This document shows, in pieces, positions 9,493-19,186 of a stretch of 64,000 nucleotides of DNA. Origin of the DNA: Oceanisphaera arctica. Lineage in GTDB: Bacteria; Pseudomonadota; Gammaproteobacteria; Enterobacterales; Aeromonadaceae. Location: NCBI RefSeq assembly GCF_002936955.1, contig NZ_MPZM01000017.1, positions 1 through 64,000 on the forward strand, given 5' to 3'. Position 1 is the first letter of the stretch. Each line of letters opens with the position of its first letter. A program made the position numbers and the translations under genes. Below the pieces are notes generated by a model. The model was not told the origin of the DNA and did not search any database. It saw nothing but the letters and a program-made list of their open reading frames with translations.

Positions 9493-10266
9493 TCAGGAGC
9501 GTAATCCGCGCCCGGTGTGAATTAGATACCAGGCCAGCCCGTAGAACAGGGCGATAACGCCGATGATAATGCCGTAGGCGATGGTCAGCGGCACGTCGGA
9601 GATACCGAGAAAACCATAGCGGAAGGCATTCACCATATAGAGTACCGGATTGGCATGAGAAACTGCCTGCCAGAACTCGGGTAACAAATTGATGGAGTAG
9701 AACACCCCGCCCAGATAAGTCAGCGGCGTCAGCACAAAGGTCGGAATGATGCTGATATCGTCGAAGCTGCGGGCAAAGATGGCGTTGAGCAGGCCCGCCA
9801 GCGAAAACAGCACCGAAGTCAGAAACACGGTAAAGATCACGCTGAACAGGTGGCTTATCTGTAAGTCGACAAAAAACAACGACACCAGGCTGACGATCAA
9901 GCCCACCAGCAGGCCCCGTACCACGCCGCCGCCCACATAGCCGGCAATAATCACATAGGTCGGTACCGGCGCCACCAGCAATTCTTCCACGTTGCGCTGG
10001 AACTTGCTGCTGAAAAACGACGAGGCCACGTTCGAGTACGAGTTGGTGATCACAGACATCATGATCAGGCCCGGCACTATGAAGGCCATATAGGAATAAC
10101 CGCCCATATCGCCGATACGGCTGCCGATGAGGTTGCCGAAAATCACGAAATACAGGGTCATGGTAATGGCCGGCGGCACCAGGGTCTGTACCCAAATCCG
10201 GGTAAAGCGTACGATTTCCCGGTGCAAGATGCTGTTGAAGGCAACGTAATAATTTTTTCCGCTCAT
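9493..10266 (-). CDS. yadH: ABC-2 type transporter permease YadH
   Basis: Inner membrane permease of an ABC exporter of unknown substrate. It has an N-terminal cytoplasmic part (ILHREIVRFTRIW), then about six hydrophobic segments, including YVIFGNLIG and a C-terminal YGIIIGVIALFYGLAWYL. The ABC-2 signature region around LTPLTYLGGVFYS is clear. Length 257 residues. It overlaps the end of yadG by four bases (ATGA), so the two are coupled and make one transporter. Confidence 0.9.
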   Translation of the reverse strand: MSGKNYYVAFNSILHREIVRFTRIWVQTLVPPAITMTLYFVIFGNLIGSRIGDMGGYSYMAFIVPGLIMMSVITNSYSNVASSFFSSKFQRNVEELLVAPVPTYVIIAGYVGGGVVRGLLVGLIVSLVSLFFVDLQISHLFSVIFTVFLTSVLFSLAGLLNAIFARSFDDISIIPTFVLTPLTYLGGVFYSINLLPEFWQAVSHANPVLYMVNAFRYGFLGISDVPLTIAYGIIIGVIALFYGLAWYLIHTGRGLRS

Positions 10267-11186
10267 GCCGTCGTTCTCCCCTGCTCCACCAGCGTGACGA
10301 ATAGTTCTTCCAGCCGGTTGGCCTTGTTACGCATACTCAGCACCCGAATCCCCTGCTCGTTGAGCTGGGCAAAGACGCCGTTCAGCCCCTGCTCTTTCTT
10401 CACTTCCACTTCCAGGGTGTGATCGTCCAGCAACTGCCAGTTGAAACCGGACAGAAAGGGTTCCCGACTGTCGGTAGCCAGATCCAGAATAAAGGTTTCC
10501 ACGTTGAGCTTGCCGAGTAACCCCTTCATGCTGGTGTTCTCGACCAACCGCCCCTTGTCGATGATGCCGATATTCCGGCACAGCATCTCCGCTTCTTCCA
10601 GGTAGTGGGTGGTCAGGATAATGGTAATGCCCTGTTCGTTGATATCCTTGAGAAAATCCCACATGGCCCGGCGAATTTCGATATCGACCCCAGCGGTAGG
10701 CTCATCAAGAATCAACAACTTGGGCTCGTGCATCAGAGCCCGGGCTATCATCAGTCGTCGCTTCATGCCGCCGGACAGGGTGCGGGCGGGCACATCTCGC
10801 TTGTCCCACAGATCCAGCTGTTTCAGGTAACGTTCGGCGCGAGTCTTGGCTTCCTGACGCTCAACCCCGTACAGGCCGGCCTGGTTAACGACTATCTGGC
10901 CGACTTTTTCAAACTGGTTGAAGTTGAACTCCTGGGGCACCAGACCAATCTGGGTCTTTGCCTGATTCAGGTGAGTATCGATATCGTAACCGAAGACTTT
11001 TACCTTGCCGGCCGTCTTGTTCACCAGAGAGGAAATAATACCGATGGTGGTGGATTTTCCCGCCCCGTTGGGGCCGAGTAAGGCATAAAAATCGCCCTTG
11101 TTGACTGTTAGATCTATGCCCTTCAAGGCTTCTACGCCACCGGCGTAGGTCTTGCGCAGGCCATCAATCTCCAGTGCTTTGGTCAT
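10263..11186 (-). CDS. yadG: ABC transporter ATP-binding protein YadG
   Basis: ATPase partner of YadH. Walker A is GPNGAGKST, the ABC signature is LSGGMKRRL, and Walker B is KLLILDEPTAG, followed by TTHYLEEAE with the switch histidine. The C-terminal ~70 residues form the extra domain seen in export ATPases of this type. I use the ATG at 11186, with GGAG six bases ahead and the family N-terminus MTKALEI; an in-frame ATG at 11198 lacks both. Gene product 307 residues. Confidence 0.93.
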   Translation of the reverse strand: MTKALEIDGLRKTYAGGVEALKGIDLTVNKGDFYALLGPNGAGKSTTIGIISSLVNKTAGKVKVFGYDIDTHLNQAKTQIGLVPQEFNFNQFEKVGQIVVNQAGLYGVERQEAKTRAERYLKQLDLWDKRDVPARTLSGGMKRRLMIARALMHEPKLLILDEPTAGVDIEIRRAMWDFLKDINEQGITIILTTHYLEEAEMLCRNIGIIDKGRLVENTSMKGLLGKLNVETFILDLATDSREPFLSGFNWQLLDDHTLEVEVKKEQGLNGVFAQLNEQGIRVLSMRNKANRLEELFVTLVEQGRTTA

Positions 11187-11282
11187 TATTGGCTCCATAG
11201 AATAAAAAATACCCGGGGCAGGTAACGGGCAAGAACCCGTCGCCCCATTCCCAGGCAGACTTGGCGTATAAGCAAAAAATTC

Positions 11283-11813
11283 TTAATCGAGCGGTATCAC
11301 CTTACCGATATAAGGCAGGTTGCGATACAACTGGGCATAATCGATGCCGTAGCCGACCACGAATTCGTCGGGAATAGTAAAGCCGATCCAGTCTACCGGC
11401 ACCTGTACTTCGCGGCGGTTGGGTTTGTCGAGCAGCGAGCAGATGGTCAGCGAGGCCGGGTTGCGCAGCGACAGTATCTCCTTGACCTTGCTCAGGGTGT
11501 AGCCGGTGTCGATGATGTCTTCGACGATCAACACGTGCTTGCCGTGGATCTCGTCGTCCAGATCCTTGAGGATCCGCACGTCGCGGTTACTTTCCATGCT
11601 GCTGCCGTAGCTGGAGGCGGTCATGAAATCGAGCCGCACCGGCAGGGTAAGCTGGCGACACAAATCGGCCATAAACACACAGGAGCCACGCAGTAGCCCA
11701 ACCATCACCAACTCATCAACTCCCTTATAATGGGCGTTGATCTGCTCGCCCAGGACCTGGATCCTGGCGTTAACTTCCTCGGTGCTGATCAGGACGTCTA
11801 CTCTGTGTTTCAT
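11283..11813 (-). CDS. hpt: Hypoxanthine phosphoribosyltransferase
   Basis: Purine salvage enzyme that converts hypoxanthine (and guanine) to IMP or GMP with PRPP. The PRPP-binding loop [14 protein letters not shown] is near residue 99. The flexible-loop region is [10 protein letters not shown], and the C-terminal [18 protein letters not shown] is typical. Length 176 residues. It stands alone on the minus strand between yadG and ubiX, about 80 bases from either side. Confidence 0.95.
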   Translation of the reverse strand: MKHRVDVLISTEEVNARIQVLGEQINAHYKGVDELVMVGLLRGSCVFMADLCRQLTLPVRLDFMTASSYGSSMESNRDVRILKDLDDEIHGKHVLIVEDIIDTGYTLSKVKEILSLRNPASLTICSLLDKPNRREVQVPVDWIGFTIPDEFVVGYGIDYAQLYRNLPYIGKVIPLD

Positions 11814-11894
11814 TTTTAGCTCCGCTGGGCCTGAAATGCCCGACTGTGATTAAAGCGGTATTCTAGCGGAATTCTCGCTTATCTGCATACCGGG

Positions 11895-12533
11895 TCAGCT
11901 TTCCGACCCGCCATAGCCCCACCGCGGCACCAGATCCTGATCCACCTCGAGATGATCCAGAATGCGCGCCACCATGAAGTCGACCAGATCAGCTATGGTG
12001 CGCGGCTGATGATAAAATCCCGGCGACGCCGGCATTATGGTCACACCCAGCCGCGCCAGCTTGAGCAGATTTTCCAGATGCAGCGCCGAGAATGGCGACT
12101 CTCGTGGCACCAGGATCAACTGACCCTTTTCCTTGATCACCACATCGGCGGCACGCTCGATCAGGTTATCCGACGATCCCATGGCGATGGATGCCACAGT
12201 GCCCATGGAGCAGGGGCAGATCACCATGCGCCGCGGCGCGCCCGAGCCCGAGGCCACCGGTGAAAACCACTCTTCCTTGCCGTAGACCAGAAGCTGCTCC
12301 GGGGCCGCCTGATAGCGTTCGGTCAGCAGGGCCGCCAGCGCTTCCGGTTTGCCCGGCCACTGCTCGCCCTCTTCGGTAGCCAACACCACCCGCGCGGCGC
12401 TGGACACCAAAAGGTGCACCTGCATGCCGGCGGCCAGCAGGCGCCCCAGCAGTGCCAGCGCATAGGGAGCGCCGGACGCGCCGGACAAGGCCAGGGTGAT
12501 CTGTCGATGCCGCGGGTACTTATGCACAGACAT
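11895..12533 (-). CDS. ubiX: Flavin prenyltransferase UbiX
   Basis: Makes the prenylated FMN cofactor that UbiD decarboxylase needs in ubiquinone synthesis. The flavin-binding N-terminus [12 protein letters not shown] is clear, followed by [35 protein letters not shown] and MPASPGFYH. Length 212 residues. Its start overlaps the end of mpl by 14 bases, so the pair is probably translated from one message. Confidence 0.94.
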   Translation of the reverse strand: MSVHKYPRHRQITLALSGASGAPYALALLGRLLAAGMQVHLLVSSAARVVLATEEGEQWPGKPEALAALLTERYQAAPEQLLVYGKEEWFSPVASGSGAPRRMVICPCSMGTVASIAMGSSDNLIERAADVVIKEKGQLILVPRESPFSALHLENLLKLARLGVTIMPASPGFYHQPRTIADLVDFMVARILDHLEVDQDLVPRWGYGGSES

Positions 12534-13893
12534 GAGCCGCCTCCAGCGCCTGCAGTAGGCGGTCGTGAATGCCGCCGAAGCCGCCGTTACTCATCACCAG
12601 GATCTGATCGCCCGGCTGTGCCGCCTCGATCAGGGCCGCGATCAGCGCGTCCAACTCCTCAAACACCCGGCCTTGAGGGCAGAGTTCGGCCACCGCCGTC
12701 AAATCCCAGTTCAGGCCCGGGGGCCGGAACAGATAGGTCTGATCCGCCAATTGCAGGGAGTCCGCCAGGGGCTGCTGGTGCACGCCCATCTTCATGGTGT
12801 TGGATCGCGGCTCCAGCACCGCCAGTACCCGGCCACCTTCTTGAGCCTTCACCTGAGCCTTGAGCCCGGCCAGGGTCCATTCGATGGCGGTGGGATGATG
12901 GGCAAAGTCGTCCCATACCCGAATGCCGGCCACCTCGCCTTTCAGCTCCATGCGCCGCTTCGGCGACACGAAGAGGCACAGCGACTTTATGGCTTCCGCC
13001 ACCGGCACACCCACATGACGCGCGGCGGCCAGCGCCATCAGGCCGTTGTGCACGTTATGCAAGCCGATACAGCCCCAGTGCACTTCGCCGACCGGTTTGC
13101 CGTCGAGCAAGACGGCAAAGTGGCCGCCATCGGCTTGCAAGGGCTCGGCCTGCCACAGACCGTCTTCGCCCAGATATTCCACCTCACTCCAACAGCCCAT
13201 GGCCAGCACCTGGTCCAGCGCCGGCGTCCGGGTCGGCACCAGCACTCGGCCGTGGCCCGGCACCATCCGCAGCAGATGATGAAACTGCCGCTGGATAGCC
13301 GCCAGATCGTCGAAGATGTCTGCATGATCAAACTCGAGATTATTGAGGATCAGAGTGCTGGGCCGGTAGTGCACGAATTTGGATCGCTTGTCGAAGAAGG
13401 CGCTGTCGTATTCGTCGGCCTCGATCACGAAGAAGGGTGCCTCGCCCAGACGGGCGGACACCTCGAAGTTGCCGGGCACACCACCTATCAGAAAGCCGGG
13501 CGCAAGGCCGCAGTCTTCCAGAATCCAGGCCAGCATGCCGGCTGTGGTGGTTTTGCCATGAGTGCCGGACACCGCCAGCACCCAGCGATCCTGCAGCACA
13601 TGCTCCAGCAGCCACTGGGGACCCGAGGTATAGGGAATGCGACGATCCAGCACCGCCTCCACGCAGGGATTACCCCGGCTCATGGCGTTGCCCACCACCA
13701 CCAGATCCGGCGCCGGATCCAGCTGGGCGGGATCATAACCTTCGATCAGTTCGATGCCCTGGCGTTCGAGCTGGGTACTCATCGGCGGATAGACGTTGGC
13801 GTCGCTGCCGGTGACGCGATAGCCCAGCTGTTTGGCCAGTACCGCCAGCCCGCCCATGAAAGTGCCGCAAATACCGAGAATATGAATGTGCAT
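12520..13893 (-). CDS. mpl: UDP-MurNAc:L-Ala-gamma-D-Glu-meso-DAP ligase
   Basis: Murein peptide ligase for cell-wall recycling; it joins the released tripeptide to UDP-MurNAc. It opens with the Rossmann segment [16 protein letters not shown] and has the Mur ligase ATP loop [12 protein letters not shown] near residue 111. [29 protein letters not shown] and [10 protein letters not shown] follow. The start at 13893 is set by this family N-terminus and AAGGG ahead of it; a longer open frame upstream runs across the ppa promoter and is not used. 457 residues. Confidence 0.95.
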   Translation of the reverse strand: MHIHILGICGTFMGGLAVLAKQLGYRVTGSDANVYPPMSTQLERQGIELIEGYDPAQLDPAPDLVVVGNAMSRGNPCVEAVLDRRIPYTSGPQWLLEHVLQDRWVLAVSGTHGKTTTAGMLAWILEDCGLAPGFLIGGVPGNFEVSARLGEAPFFVIEADEYDSAFFDKRSKFVHYRPSTLILNNLEFDHADIFDDLAAIQRQFHHLLRMVPGHGRVLVPTRTPALDQVLAMGCWSEVEYLGEDGLWQAEPLQADGGHFAVLLDGKPVGEVHWGCIGLHNVHNGLMALAAARHVGVPVAEAIKSLCLFVSPKRRMELKGEVAGIRVWDDFAHHPTAIEWTLAGLKAQVKAQEGGRVLAVLEPRSNTMKMGVHQQPLADSLQLADQTYLFRPPGLNWDLTAVAELCPQGRVFEELDALIAALIEAAQPGDQILVMSNGGFGGIHDRLLQALEAAHVCA

Positions 13894-14088
13894 AAAATGC
13901 CCTTGGCTGCTGTATTGAGCGCATTCTAACAATCCGCCGTCGCTTTGGGCACTTGTATGGTGATCTGTGCGACAGCGGTTATAATGTGCGCCTTGATAAC
14001 CGTTACCCATTTGTATAACAGATGTCCCCCGGCGTGGGTGATAAACTCGGTAATCAAACCCGTCACAGACAACACTAAAGGAAACGTC

Positions 14089-14619
14089 ATGAGCCTGAAC
14101 CAGGTACCGGCCGGAAAAAGCCTGCCCGAAGATATCTATGTAGTGATCGAGATCCCGCAGAACGCCGATCCCATCAAATATGAAGTAGATAAAGACACCG
14201 GAGCGATTTTTGTCGATCGTTTCATGTCTACTCCCATGTTCTATCCCTGCAACTACGGCTACGTAAACAACACCCTGTCTCTGGACGGCGACCCGGTTGA
14301 CGTACTGGTACCCACCCCGCATCCGCTGGTGCATGGCTCCGTGATCCGCTGCCGCCCGGTTGGCGTGCTGAACATGACCGACGAATCCGGTGAAGACGCC
14401 AAGATACTGGCAGTTCCGCATAGCAAGCTGACCAAGGAATACGACCATATTCAGGACATCAACGATGTACCCGAACTACTCAAGGCGCAGATCAAGCACT
14501 TCTTCGAGCGTTACAAAGAGCTGGAAGCAGGCAAGTGGGTCAAACTGGAAGGATGGGGCGATAAAGCCGCCGCCGAAGCCGAGATTCTCAGCTCCGCCGA
14601 GCGTTACAACAAGGCCTGA
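14089..14619 (+). CDS. ppa: Inorganic pyrophosphatase
   Basis: Family I soluble pyrophosphatase. It hydrolyses PPi and so pulls biosynthetic reactions forward. The signature DGDPVDVLV with its metal-binding aspartates is present, along with [20 protein letters not shown] and EDAKILAVP. The ATG at 14089 has AAGGA ahead and gives 176 residues, the usual length; an earlier in-frame ATG lies in the promoter region. Divergent from mpl across about 195 bases. Confidence 0.97.
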   Translation: MSLNQVPAGKSLPEDIYVVIEIPQNADPIKYEVDKDTGAIFVDRFMSTPMFYPCNYGYVNNTLSLDGDPVDVLVPTPHPLVHGSVIRCRPVGVLNMTDESGEDAKILAVPHSKLTKEYDHIQDINDVPELLKAQIKHFFERYKELEAGKWVKLEGWGDKAAAEAEILSSAERYNKA

Positions 14620-14644
14620 TCGCCTCTGTTGATGACAAGACGTC

Positions 14645-14673
14645 AAAAAAGAGCACTTCGGTGCTCTTTTTTT
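14645..14673 (+). terminator. Rho-independent terminator of ppa
   Basis: AAAAAAGAGCAC-TTCG-GTGCTCTTTTTTT: a stem closed by a stable UUCG loop and followed by seven T residues, 25 bases after the ppa stop. Confidence 0.92.
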
Positions 14674-14734
14674 ATGCCCGCGGCGGGTGTGGCAGACAGA
14701 TAATATGGCGGACTAAATAAGGCCAGCCTGGGGC

Positions 14735-14848
14735 TTATTCTATGATGGCGATGATGGTCGCCAGTATCCCCAGGCTTGAGAGATAGCCCACCAACAGGAG
14801 CAACCTGCCCATGCTGGGTTTACCTTTCTGGATTTGTTGCATGTGCAT
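14735..14848 (-). CDS. Small single-pass membrane protein, 37 residues
   Basis: A short open frame with a convincing ribosome site: GAGGAG lies six bases ahead of the ATG at 14848. The product starts MHMQQIQKGKPSMGR, polar and positively charged, followed by an uninterrupted hydrophobic stretch (LLLLVGYLSSLGILATIIAII) of one membrane-span length, ending in Glu. That predicts a type II or cytoplasm-in small membrane protein. I do not recognise the family. It sits alone between ppa and cysG, with a 12-base perfect inverted repeat immediately upstream. An imperfect hairpin overlaps its stop codon. Confidence 0.6.
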   Translation of the reverse strand: MHMQQIQKGKPSMGRLLLLVGYLSSLGILATIIAIIE

Positions 14849-14861
14849 CCGGCGCTCCTCT

Positions 14862-14891
14862 TTAAAATTAAGGTTAAGGCCTTAATTTTAA
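14862..14891 (-). promoter_or_regulatory. Perfect inverted repeat just upstream of the small membrane protein
   Basis: TTAAAATTAAGG - TTAAGG - CCTTAATTTTAA: a 12-base perfect inverted repeat with a six-base spacer that itself continues a TTAAGGCCTTAA palindrome. It ends next to the GAGGAG ribosome site. It could be an operator or an RNA hairpin that limits translation; the sequence alone does not decide. Confidence 0.55.
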
Positions 14892-15064
14892 CATGATCGC
14901 AACCTTGTTAACAATAGAAGTCTATGGTGACTAAAAACGCAGTACAGGAGCATAAAATCAAGAACCGCAATACACTGCTTCTCAGCCTGCCCGAAGTAGA
15001 TCTGGTGAGTTATCGGTACTGCTGCTGTCACCGCTGGGGCAACTGAGTCAGAAATGACTGAAAC

Positions 15065-15120
15065 GTGAGGCGTGAGGCGTGAGGCGTGAGGCGTGAGGCA
15101 TGAGGCGTGAGGCGTGAGGC
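15065..15120. repeat. Tandem heptamer repeat (GTGAGGC) x8
   Basis: Eight contiguous copies of GTGAGGC, the sixth reading ATGAGGC, in the 313-base gap between the small membrane protein and cysG. A reverse complement piece (CCTCACGCC) follows 20 bases on. Single copies of the same motif sit near 21105 and 45295, beside the dispersed repeats. The rest of this gap (14892-15064) shows no gene that I can support. Confidence 0.9.
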
Positions 15121-15161
15121 AACTCAGTTTATCTTACTTCCTCACGCCTTATCTATGATTC

Positions 15162-16559
15162 TCAAGCGTATTGTTCTTGCCCGATGTCGGTTTCGGGCTG
15201 GGGGTTGAACCAGGCCAGGGAGTCGGCCAGTGCAGCCACTTCGCCGATGACCATCAGGGAGGGGCTGACGACTTGCTCCGCCAGAGCGCCCAGCTCCCTG
15301 AGCTCACCACGCACCACTCGCTGATGCACAGTCGTACCACGCTCGATCAGCGCTACCGGGGTGGCTGCGTCCAGGCCGTGTTCGATCAGCTGTTGCTGAA
15401 TATGGGCCGAGCGCATCAACCCCATGTAGATCACCAGGGTCTGGCGGCCCCGGGCCAGCGAGGCCCAGTCCGGCTCCTTGCCGTCTTTTTTGCTGTGGCC
15501 TGTGATAAAGACCGCACTCTGGGCGTGATCCCTGTGAGTCAGAGGGATGCCCGCATAAGCGGTGGCCCCGGCGGCGGCGGTGATGCCCGGCACCACCTGA
15601 TAGCGAATGCCCGCAGCCTTCAGGCTCTGCAGCTCTTCGGCACCACGACCGAACATGAAGGGGTCGCCCCCTTTCAGTCGCACCACCCGCTTGCCTGCCT
15701 GCGCCTGCTCCACCAGCAACTGATTGATCTGATCCTGGGGTACGCTGTGATGACCGGCTTTCTTGCCCACCGAAATCAGCTCGGCCTCGGGACGGATCAG
15801 CGCCAGTATTTCTTCCGACACCAGCTGATCGAACAGCACCACCTCGGCTTTCTGCAATTCATTGAGGGCCTTGATGGTCAGCAAGTCCGGATCACCGGGG
15901 CCAGAGCCTACCAGTATCACTTCACCGGTCTGGGGCTTCTGTATCTCCTGCTGCAGCCAGAGCTCGGCGGCGGCAAGATTGCCCTGTTTCAGAAAGGCAT
16001 TCAGGGTCGTATCGTCCTGGGTCCGGGCCCAGAACCGGCGCCGCGCATCGCTGCTGTCCAGCGTCCGCTTGACCTTTTGCCGTAATTTACCCGCCACCAG
16101 ACTGAGCTGACCCCAGTGTTTCGGCAAAAGAGCATCCAGCCGGGCACGCAACAGACGCGCCAGCCAGGGTGCATCGCCCCCGGTACTGAAAGCCACCTGT
16201 ATCGGAAGACGTTCGACGATAGAAGGAAAGATCACCGCCGATCGCTTGCTGTCGTCGGCCTTGTTGACCAGCAGTCCACGCTGATTGGCGAGCTGATAAA
16301 CCAGGGCGTTGACTTCGGTATTGTCGGTTGCCGCCACCACCAGAAACTGGTCGTCGAGGTAGCTTTCGGAAAACACATCGTTCTGCCAGACAAACTGCGC
16401 CTGCAGCCGCTGCAACTCGGGAGAAAGCTCGGGTGCTACCACAGTGACCCGGGCCCCCCGCGCCAGCAGAACCCGGACCTTACGGGCCGCCACGGCACCA
16501 CCACCCACCACCAGACAAGGGCGGTGCTTGATTTTGATAAACAGGGGCAGATGTTCCAT
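15162..16559 (-). CDS. cysG: Siroheme synthase (multifunctional)
   Basis: Makes siroheme, the cofactor of sulfite reductase. The N-terminal dehydrogenase/ferrochelatase half has LVVGGGAVAARKV and FSTGGDAPWLARLLR. The C-terminal half is the uroporphyrinogen-III methyltransferase, with LVGSGPGDPDLLTIKA, VRLKGGDPFMFGRGAEE and PGITAAAGA. I use the ATG at 16559, which has GGAG six bases ahead, giving 465 residues; the ATG at 16571 is in frame but has a poorer site. It lies downstream of cysJIH but has its own 166-base leader with a sulfur-box candidate. Confidence 0.94.
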   Translation of the reverse strand: MEHLPLFIKIKHRPCLVVGGGAVAARKVRVLLARGARVTVVAPELSPELQRLQAQFVWQNDVFSESYLDDQFLVVAATDNTEVNALVYQLANQRGLLVNKADDSKRSAVIFPSIVERLPIQVAFSTGGDAPWLARLLRARLDALLPKHWGQLSLVAGKLRQKVKRTLDSSDARRRFWARTQDDTTLNAFLKQGNLAAAELWLQQEIQKPQTGEVILVGSGPGDPDLLTIKALNELQKAEVVLFDQLVSEEILALIRPEAELISVGKKAGHHSVPQDQINQLLVEQAQAGKRVVRLKGGDPFMFGRGAEELQSLKAAGIRYQVVPGITAAAGATAYAGIPLTHRDHAQSAVFITGHSKKDGKEPDWASLARGRQTLVIYMGLMRSAHIQQQLIEHGLDAATPVALIERGTTVHQRVVRGELRELGALAEQVVSPSLMVIGEVAALADSLAWFNPQPETDIGQEQYA

Positions 16560-16618
16560 GGCCGGCTCCATTGATTCATTGAGATAGACCGACTATAAAC
16601 AGAAATGAATAGCTCGCA

Positions 16619-16644
16619 AAAGAATATAAAATGACTTTTTATTC
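16619..16644 (-). promoter_or_regulatory. Candidate CysB-type box upstream of cysG
   Basis: An AT-rich box (AAAGAATATAAAATGAC plus a T run on the plus strand) starting 60 bases from the cysG ATG. It matches 22 or more of 26 positions with a box at 21043-21068, which starts 61 bases from the cysJ ATG in the same orientation. A promoter pair TTGCGA / TATAGT with a 16-base spacer lies just downstream on the minus strand. CysB as the binder is inference from the genes controlled. Confidence 0.5.
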
Positions 16645-16725
16645 CAAACTGATATTAAGGAAGCGAGAGGTCAAGAAGAGAGGGTAAAGAAACACGGCCG
16701 ACCGGCGCCGGCCCGTGCAGTTCGA

Positions 16726-17505
16726 TCAGATGCCGCTGCCGTCTGACTCGGGGGTTTCATGCAGGCCGCATTCCCGCTTCAGACCATTGAAGCGGGTATC
16801 GGCTTCGCTCATGCCCGGCTCCCACCTGGTGGTGGTGTGTACATCGCCGACCGAGACATAGCCCTGCTCCCACAAAGGGTGATACGGCAGATCGAATTCC
16901 TTGAGGTAGTAGTGTACGTCCTTGTTGCTCCAGTCGATGATCGGCAGAAACTTGAACAGGCCGTTCTGCAGCCCCAGCACCTGCAGCTTGCCGCGGGTAT
17001 CGGACTGGCTGCGACGCAGGCCGGAAAACCAGGTACTGGCCTGCAGATCACGCAGGGCACGCTGCATCGGCTCCACCTTATTGAGCTGGTTGTAGCGGCT
17101 GATGCCCTCTACCCCCTGCTCCCACAGCTTGCCGTAACGGGCTTCCTGCCAAGCGGCCGAACTGGCGGCCTGATAGACCTTGAGGTTCAGCCCCAGACGC
17201 TCGGTCAGCTCATCGATGAAACGATAGGTTTCCGGGAACAGATAGCCGGTATCGGTGAGAATCACCGGTACGTCGGCTTTCTCTTGCGTCACCAGATGCA
17301 GCATCACCGCCGCCTGAATACCGAAACTGGAGGAGAGCACCGGCTCTCCTTCCAGATTCTCCAGTGCCCAGCGTACCCGCTCGGCGGCCGTCATGGCCGC
17401 CAGTTGCCGGTTAAGGGGAGCCAGAAACTCCTGCTGCTCCGCCCGGGACAGACTGTTCAGCTCGTTCAGGCAGGGCTGCAGACTAGATGTCATAGTTGCT
17501 GGCAT
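16726..17505 (-). CDS. cysH: Phosphoadenylyl-sulfate (PAPS) reductase
   Basis: Reduces PAPS to sulfite with thioredoxin. It has [30 protein letters not shown] and the C-terminal KRECGLHE with the catalytic cysteine. The two cysteine pairs that mark iron-sulfur APS reductases are absent, so this is the PAPS type. At 259 residues it is slightly longer than E. coli CysH at the N-terminus. The start at 17505 overlaps the end of cysI by 23 bases; an ATG four codons later is an alternative. Confidence 0.93.
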   Translation of the reverse strand: MPATMTSSLQPCLNELNSLSRAEQQEFLAPLNRQLAAMTAAERVRWALENLEGEPVLSSSFGIQAAVMLHLVTQEKADVPVILTDTGYLFPETYRFIDELTERLGLNLKVYQAASSAAWQEARYGKLWEQGVEGISRYNQLNKVEPMQRALRDLQASTWFSGLRRSQSDTRGKLQVLGLQNGLFKFLPIIDWSNKDVHYYLKEFDLPYHPLWEQGYVSVGDVHTTTRWEPGMSEADTRFNGLKRECGLHETPESDGSGI

Positions 17506-19186
17506 AAAAATCCCTCGCTGAATCTATTACCGGCGCTATGATGCCGGCCCGGATAACAAAGTCGCCGAAGCCTTCGCCCGCTTCGCGCTCGGTCGCCCAG
17601 CGACCGATAAGGCCGTCCATCTCTTCCAGGATCTGAGCGTCGGTGATGTTTTCCTTGTACATGCGCGGAATACGGGTGCCTTCCCGATTGCCGCCCAGGT
17701 GCAGGTTGTAACGCCCCGGCGCCTTGCCCACCAGACCAATCTCGGCCAGCATGGCCCGTCCACAGCCGTTGGGGCAACCGGTCACCCGGAAGATGATGTT
17801 TTCACCGGCCATGTCATGTTTGGCCAGCAGGCCTTCGATGTCGGTGACATAGGCGGGCAGCATGCGCTCCGCTTCGGCCATCGCCAGCGGACAGGTCGGC
17901 AGGGCCACACAGGCCATGGAGTTCTTGCGCTGCTCCGAGACACTGTCTTCCAGCAGGCCATGCGCCCGTGCCAGCTGCTCTATGGTGTCCTTGTCCCCGG
18001 CGGCCACGCCGGCGATGATCAGGTTCTGGTTGGCGGTCAGACGGAAGTCGCCCTTGTGCACCCTGGCAATCTCGCGCATGCCGGTTTTCAGCGGCTTGCC
18101 CGGATAATCCAGCAGACGACCGTTTTCGATAAACAGGGTCAGATGGTGTTTGCCATCTATGCCTTCCACCCAGCCGAAGCGATCACCGCGTTCGGTAAAT
18201 TCATAGGGCCGCGTGTCGGCAAAGGCAATACCGGCCCGCTTCTCGACCTCGGCCTTGAATACCTCGACGCCCACCCGCTCCAGGGTGTACTTGGTCTTGG
18301 CGTTCTTGCGGTTGCTGCGGTTACCCATGTCACGCTGGGTAGTCACCACGGCGGCCGCCACATCCAAGGTGTGGGACAACGGAATAAAACCGAAGTCGGT
18401 CGCCTTGCGCGGATAGGTGGCGTTATCGCCGTGCGTCATGGCCAGGCCACCGCCTACCAGCACGTTGAAGCCCACCAGCTTGCCGTTGTCGGCGATGGCG
18501 ATGAAGTTCAGATCGTTGGCATGCACGTCCACGTCGTTCTGGGGCGGTATCACCACAGTGGTCTTGAACTTGCGCGGCAGATAGTTGGAGCCCAGTATCG
18601 GCTCTTCGTCCGGGGTGTCCAGACGCTCGCCGTCCAGCCAGATCTCGGTATAGGCACGGGTCTTCGGCAACAGGTGCTCGGAGATTTTCTTGGCCCACTC
18701 GTAGGCTTCCTGGTGCAGCTCGGACTCAACCGGGTTGCTGGTACAGAGCACGTTGCGATTAACGTCACCGGCTGTGGCGATGGAGTCAATACCGGTGCTG
18801 TTCAGCACCTGATGCATGTGCTTGATGTCACGCTTGAGCACGCCGTGAAACTGGAAGGTCTGACGGGTGGTCAGGCGAATGCTGCCATAGATACTGCTCT
18901 CTTCGGCAAACTTGTCGATCGCCAGCCACTGATCGGGGTTGATGATGCCGCCGGGCAGGCGGGCCCGCAGCATGACGTTGTGCAGGGGTTCCAGCTTCTG
19001 GGCGGTACGCTCGTTGCGGATATCGCGATCGTCCTGCTGATACATGCCATGAAAGCGGATCAGCTGGAAGTTGTCGCCGTTGAAGCCACCGGTCAGTTCG
19101 TCCTGCAGATCCTGCTCTATGGTGCCGCGCAGGAAGTTGCTCTCGCGCTTGAGGCGCTCGTTGTCGGACAGTTTTTGTTCGCTCAT
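17483..19186 (-). CDS. cysI: Sulfite reductase hemoprotein (beta subunit)
   Basis: Carries siroheme and a 4Fe-4S cluster and performs the six-electron reduction of sulfite to sulfide. The cluster cysteines are in [16 protein letters not shown] and TGCPNGCGR near the C-terminus. Siroheme/substrate residues lie in [12 protein letters not shown] and TAGDVNRNV. It is 567 residues, full length. Its first base overlaps the stop of cysJ, so the flavoprotein and hemoprotein are made together. Confidence 0.96.
   Translation of the reverse strand: MSEQKLSDNERLKRESNFLRGTIEQDLQDELTGGFNGDNFQLIRFHGMYQQDDRDIRNERTAQKLEPLHNVMLRARLPGGIINPDQWLAIDKFAEESSIYGSIRLTTRQTFQFHGVLKRDIKHMHQVLNSTGIDSIATAGDVNRNVLCTSNPVESELHQEAYEWAKKISEHLLPKTRAYTEIWLDGERLDTPDEEPILGSNYLPRKFKTTVVIPPQNDVDVHANDLNFIAIADNGKLVGFNVLVGGGLAMTHGDNATYPRKATDFGFIPLSHTLDVAAAVVTTQRDMGNRSNRKNAKTKYTLERVGVEVFKAEVEKRAGIAFADTRPYEFTERGDRFGWVEGIDGKHHLTLFIENGRLLDYPGKPLKTGMREIARVHKGDFRLTANQNLIIAGVAAGDKDTIEQLARAHGLLEDSVSEQRKNSMACVALPTCPLAMAEAERMLPAYVTDIEGLLAKHDMAGENIIFRVTGCPNGCGRAMLAEIGLVGKAPGRYNLHLGGNREGTRIPRMYKENITDAQILEEMDGLIGRWATEREAGEGFGDFVIRAGIIAPVIDSARDFYASNYDI

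Noticed and set aside
13945..14088. N-terminal extension of pyrophosphatase
   Set aside because: The family protein starts at 14089 with a good ribosome site; the extension would occupy the mpl-ppa promoter region.
15065..15120. CRISPR-like array
   Set aside because: The units are contiguous seven-base copies without spacers and there are no cas genes.
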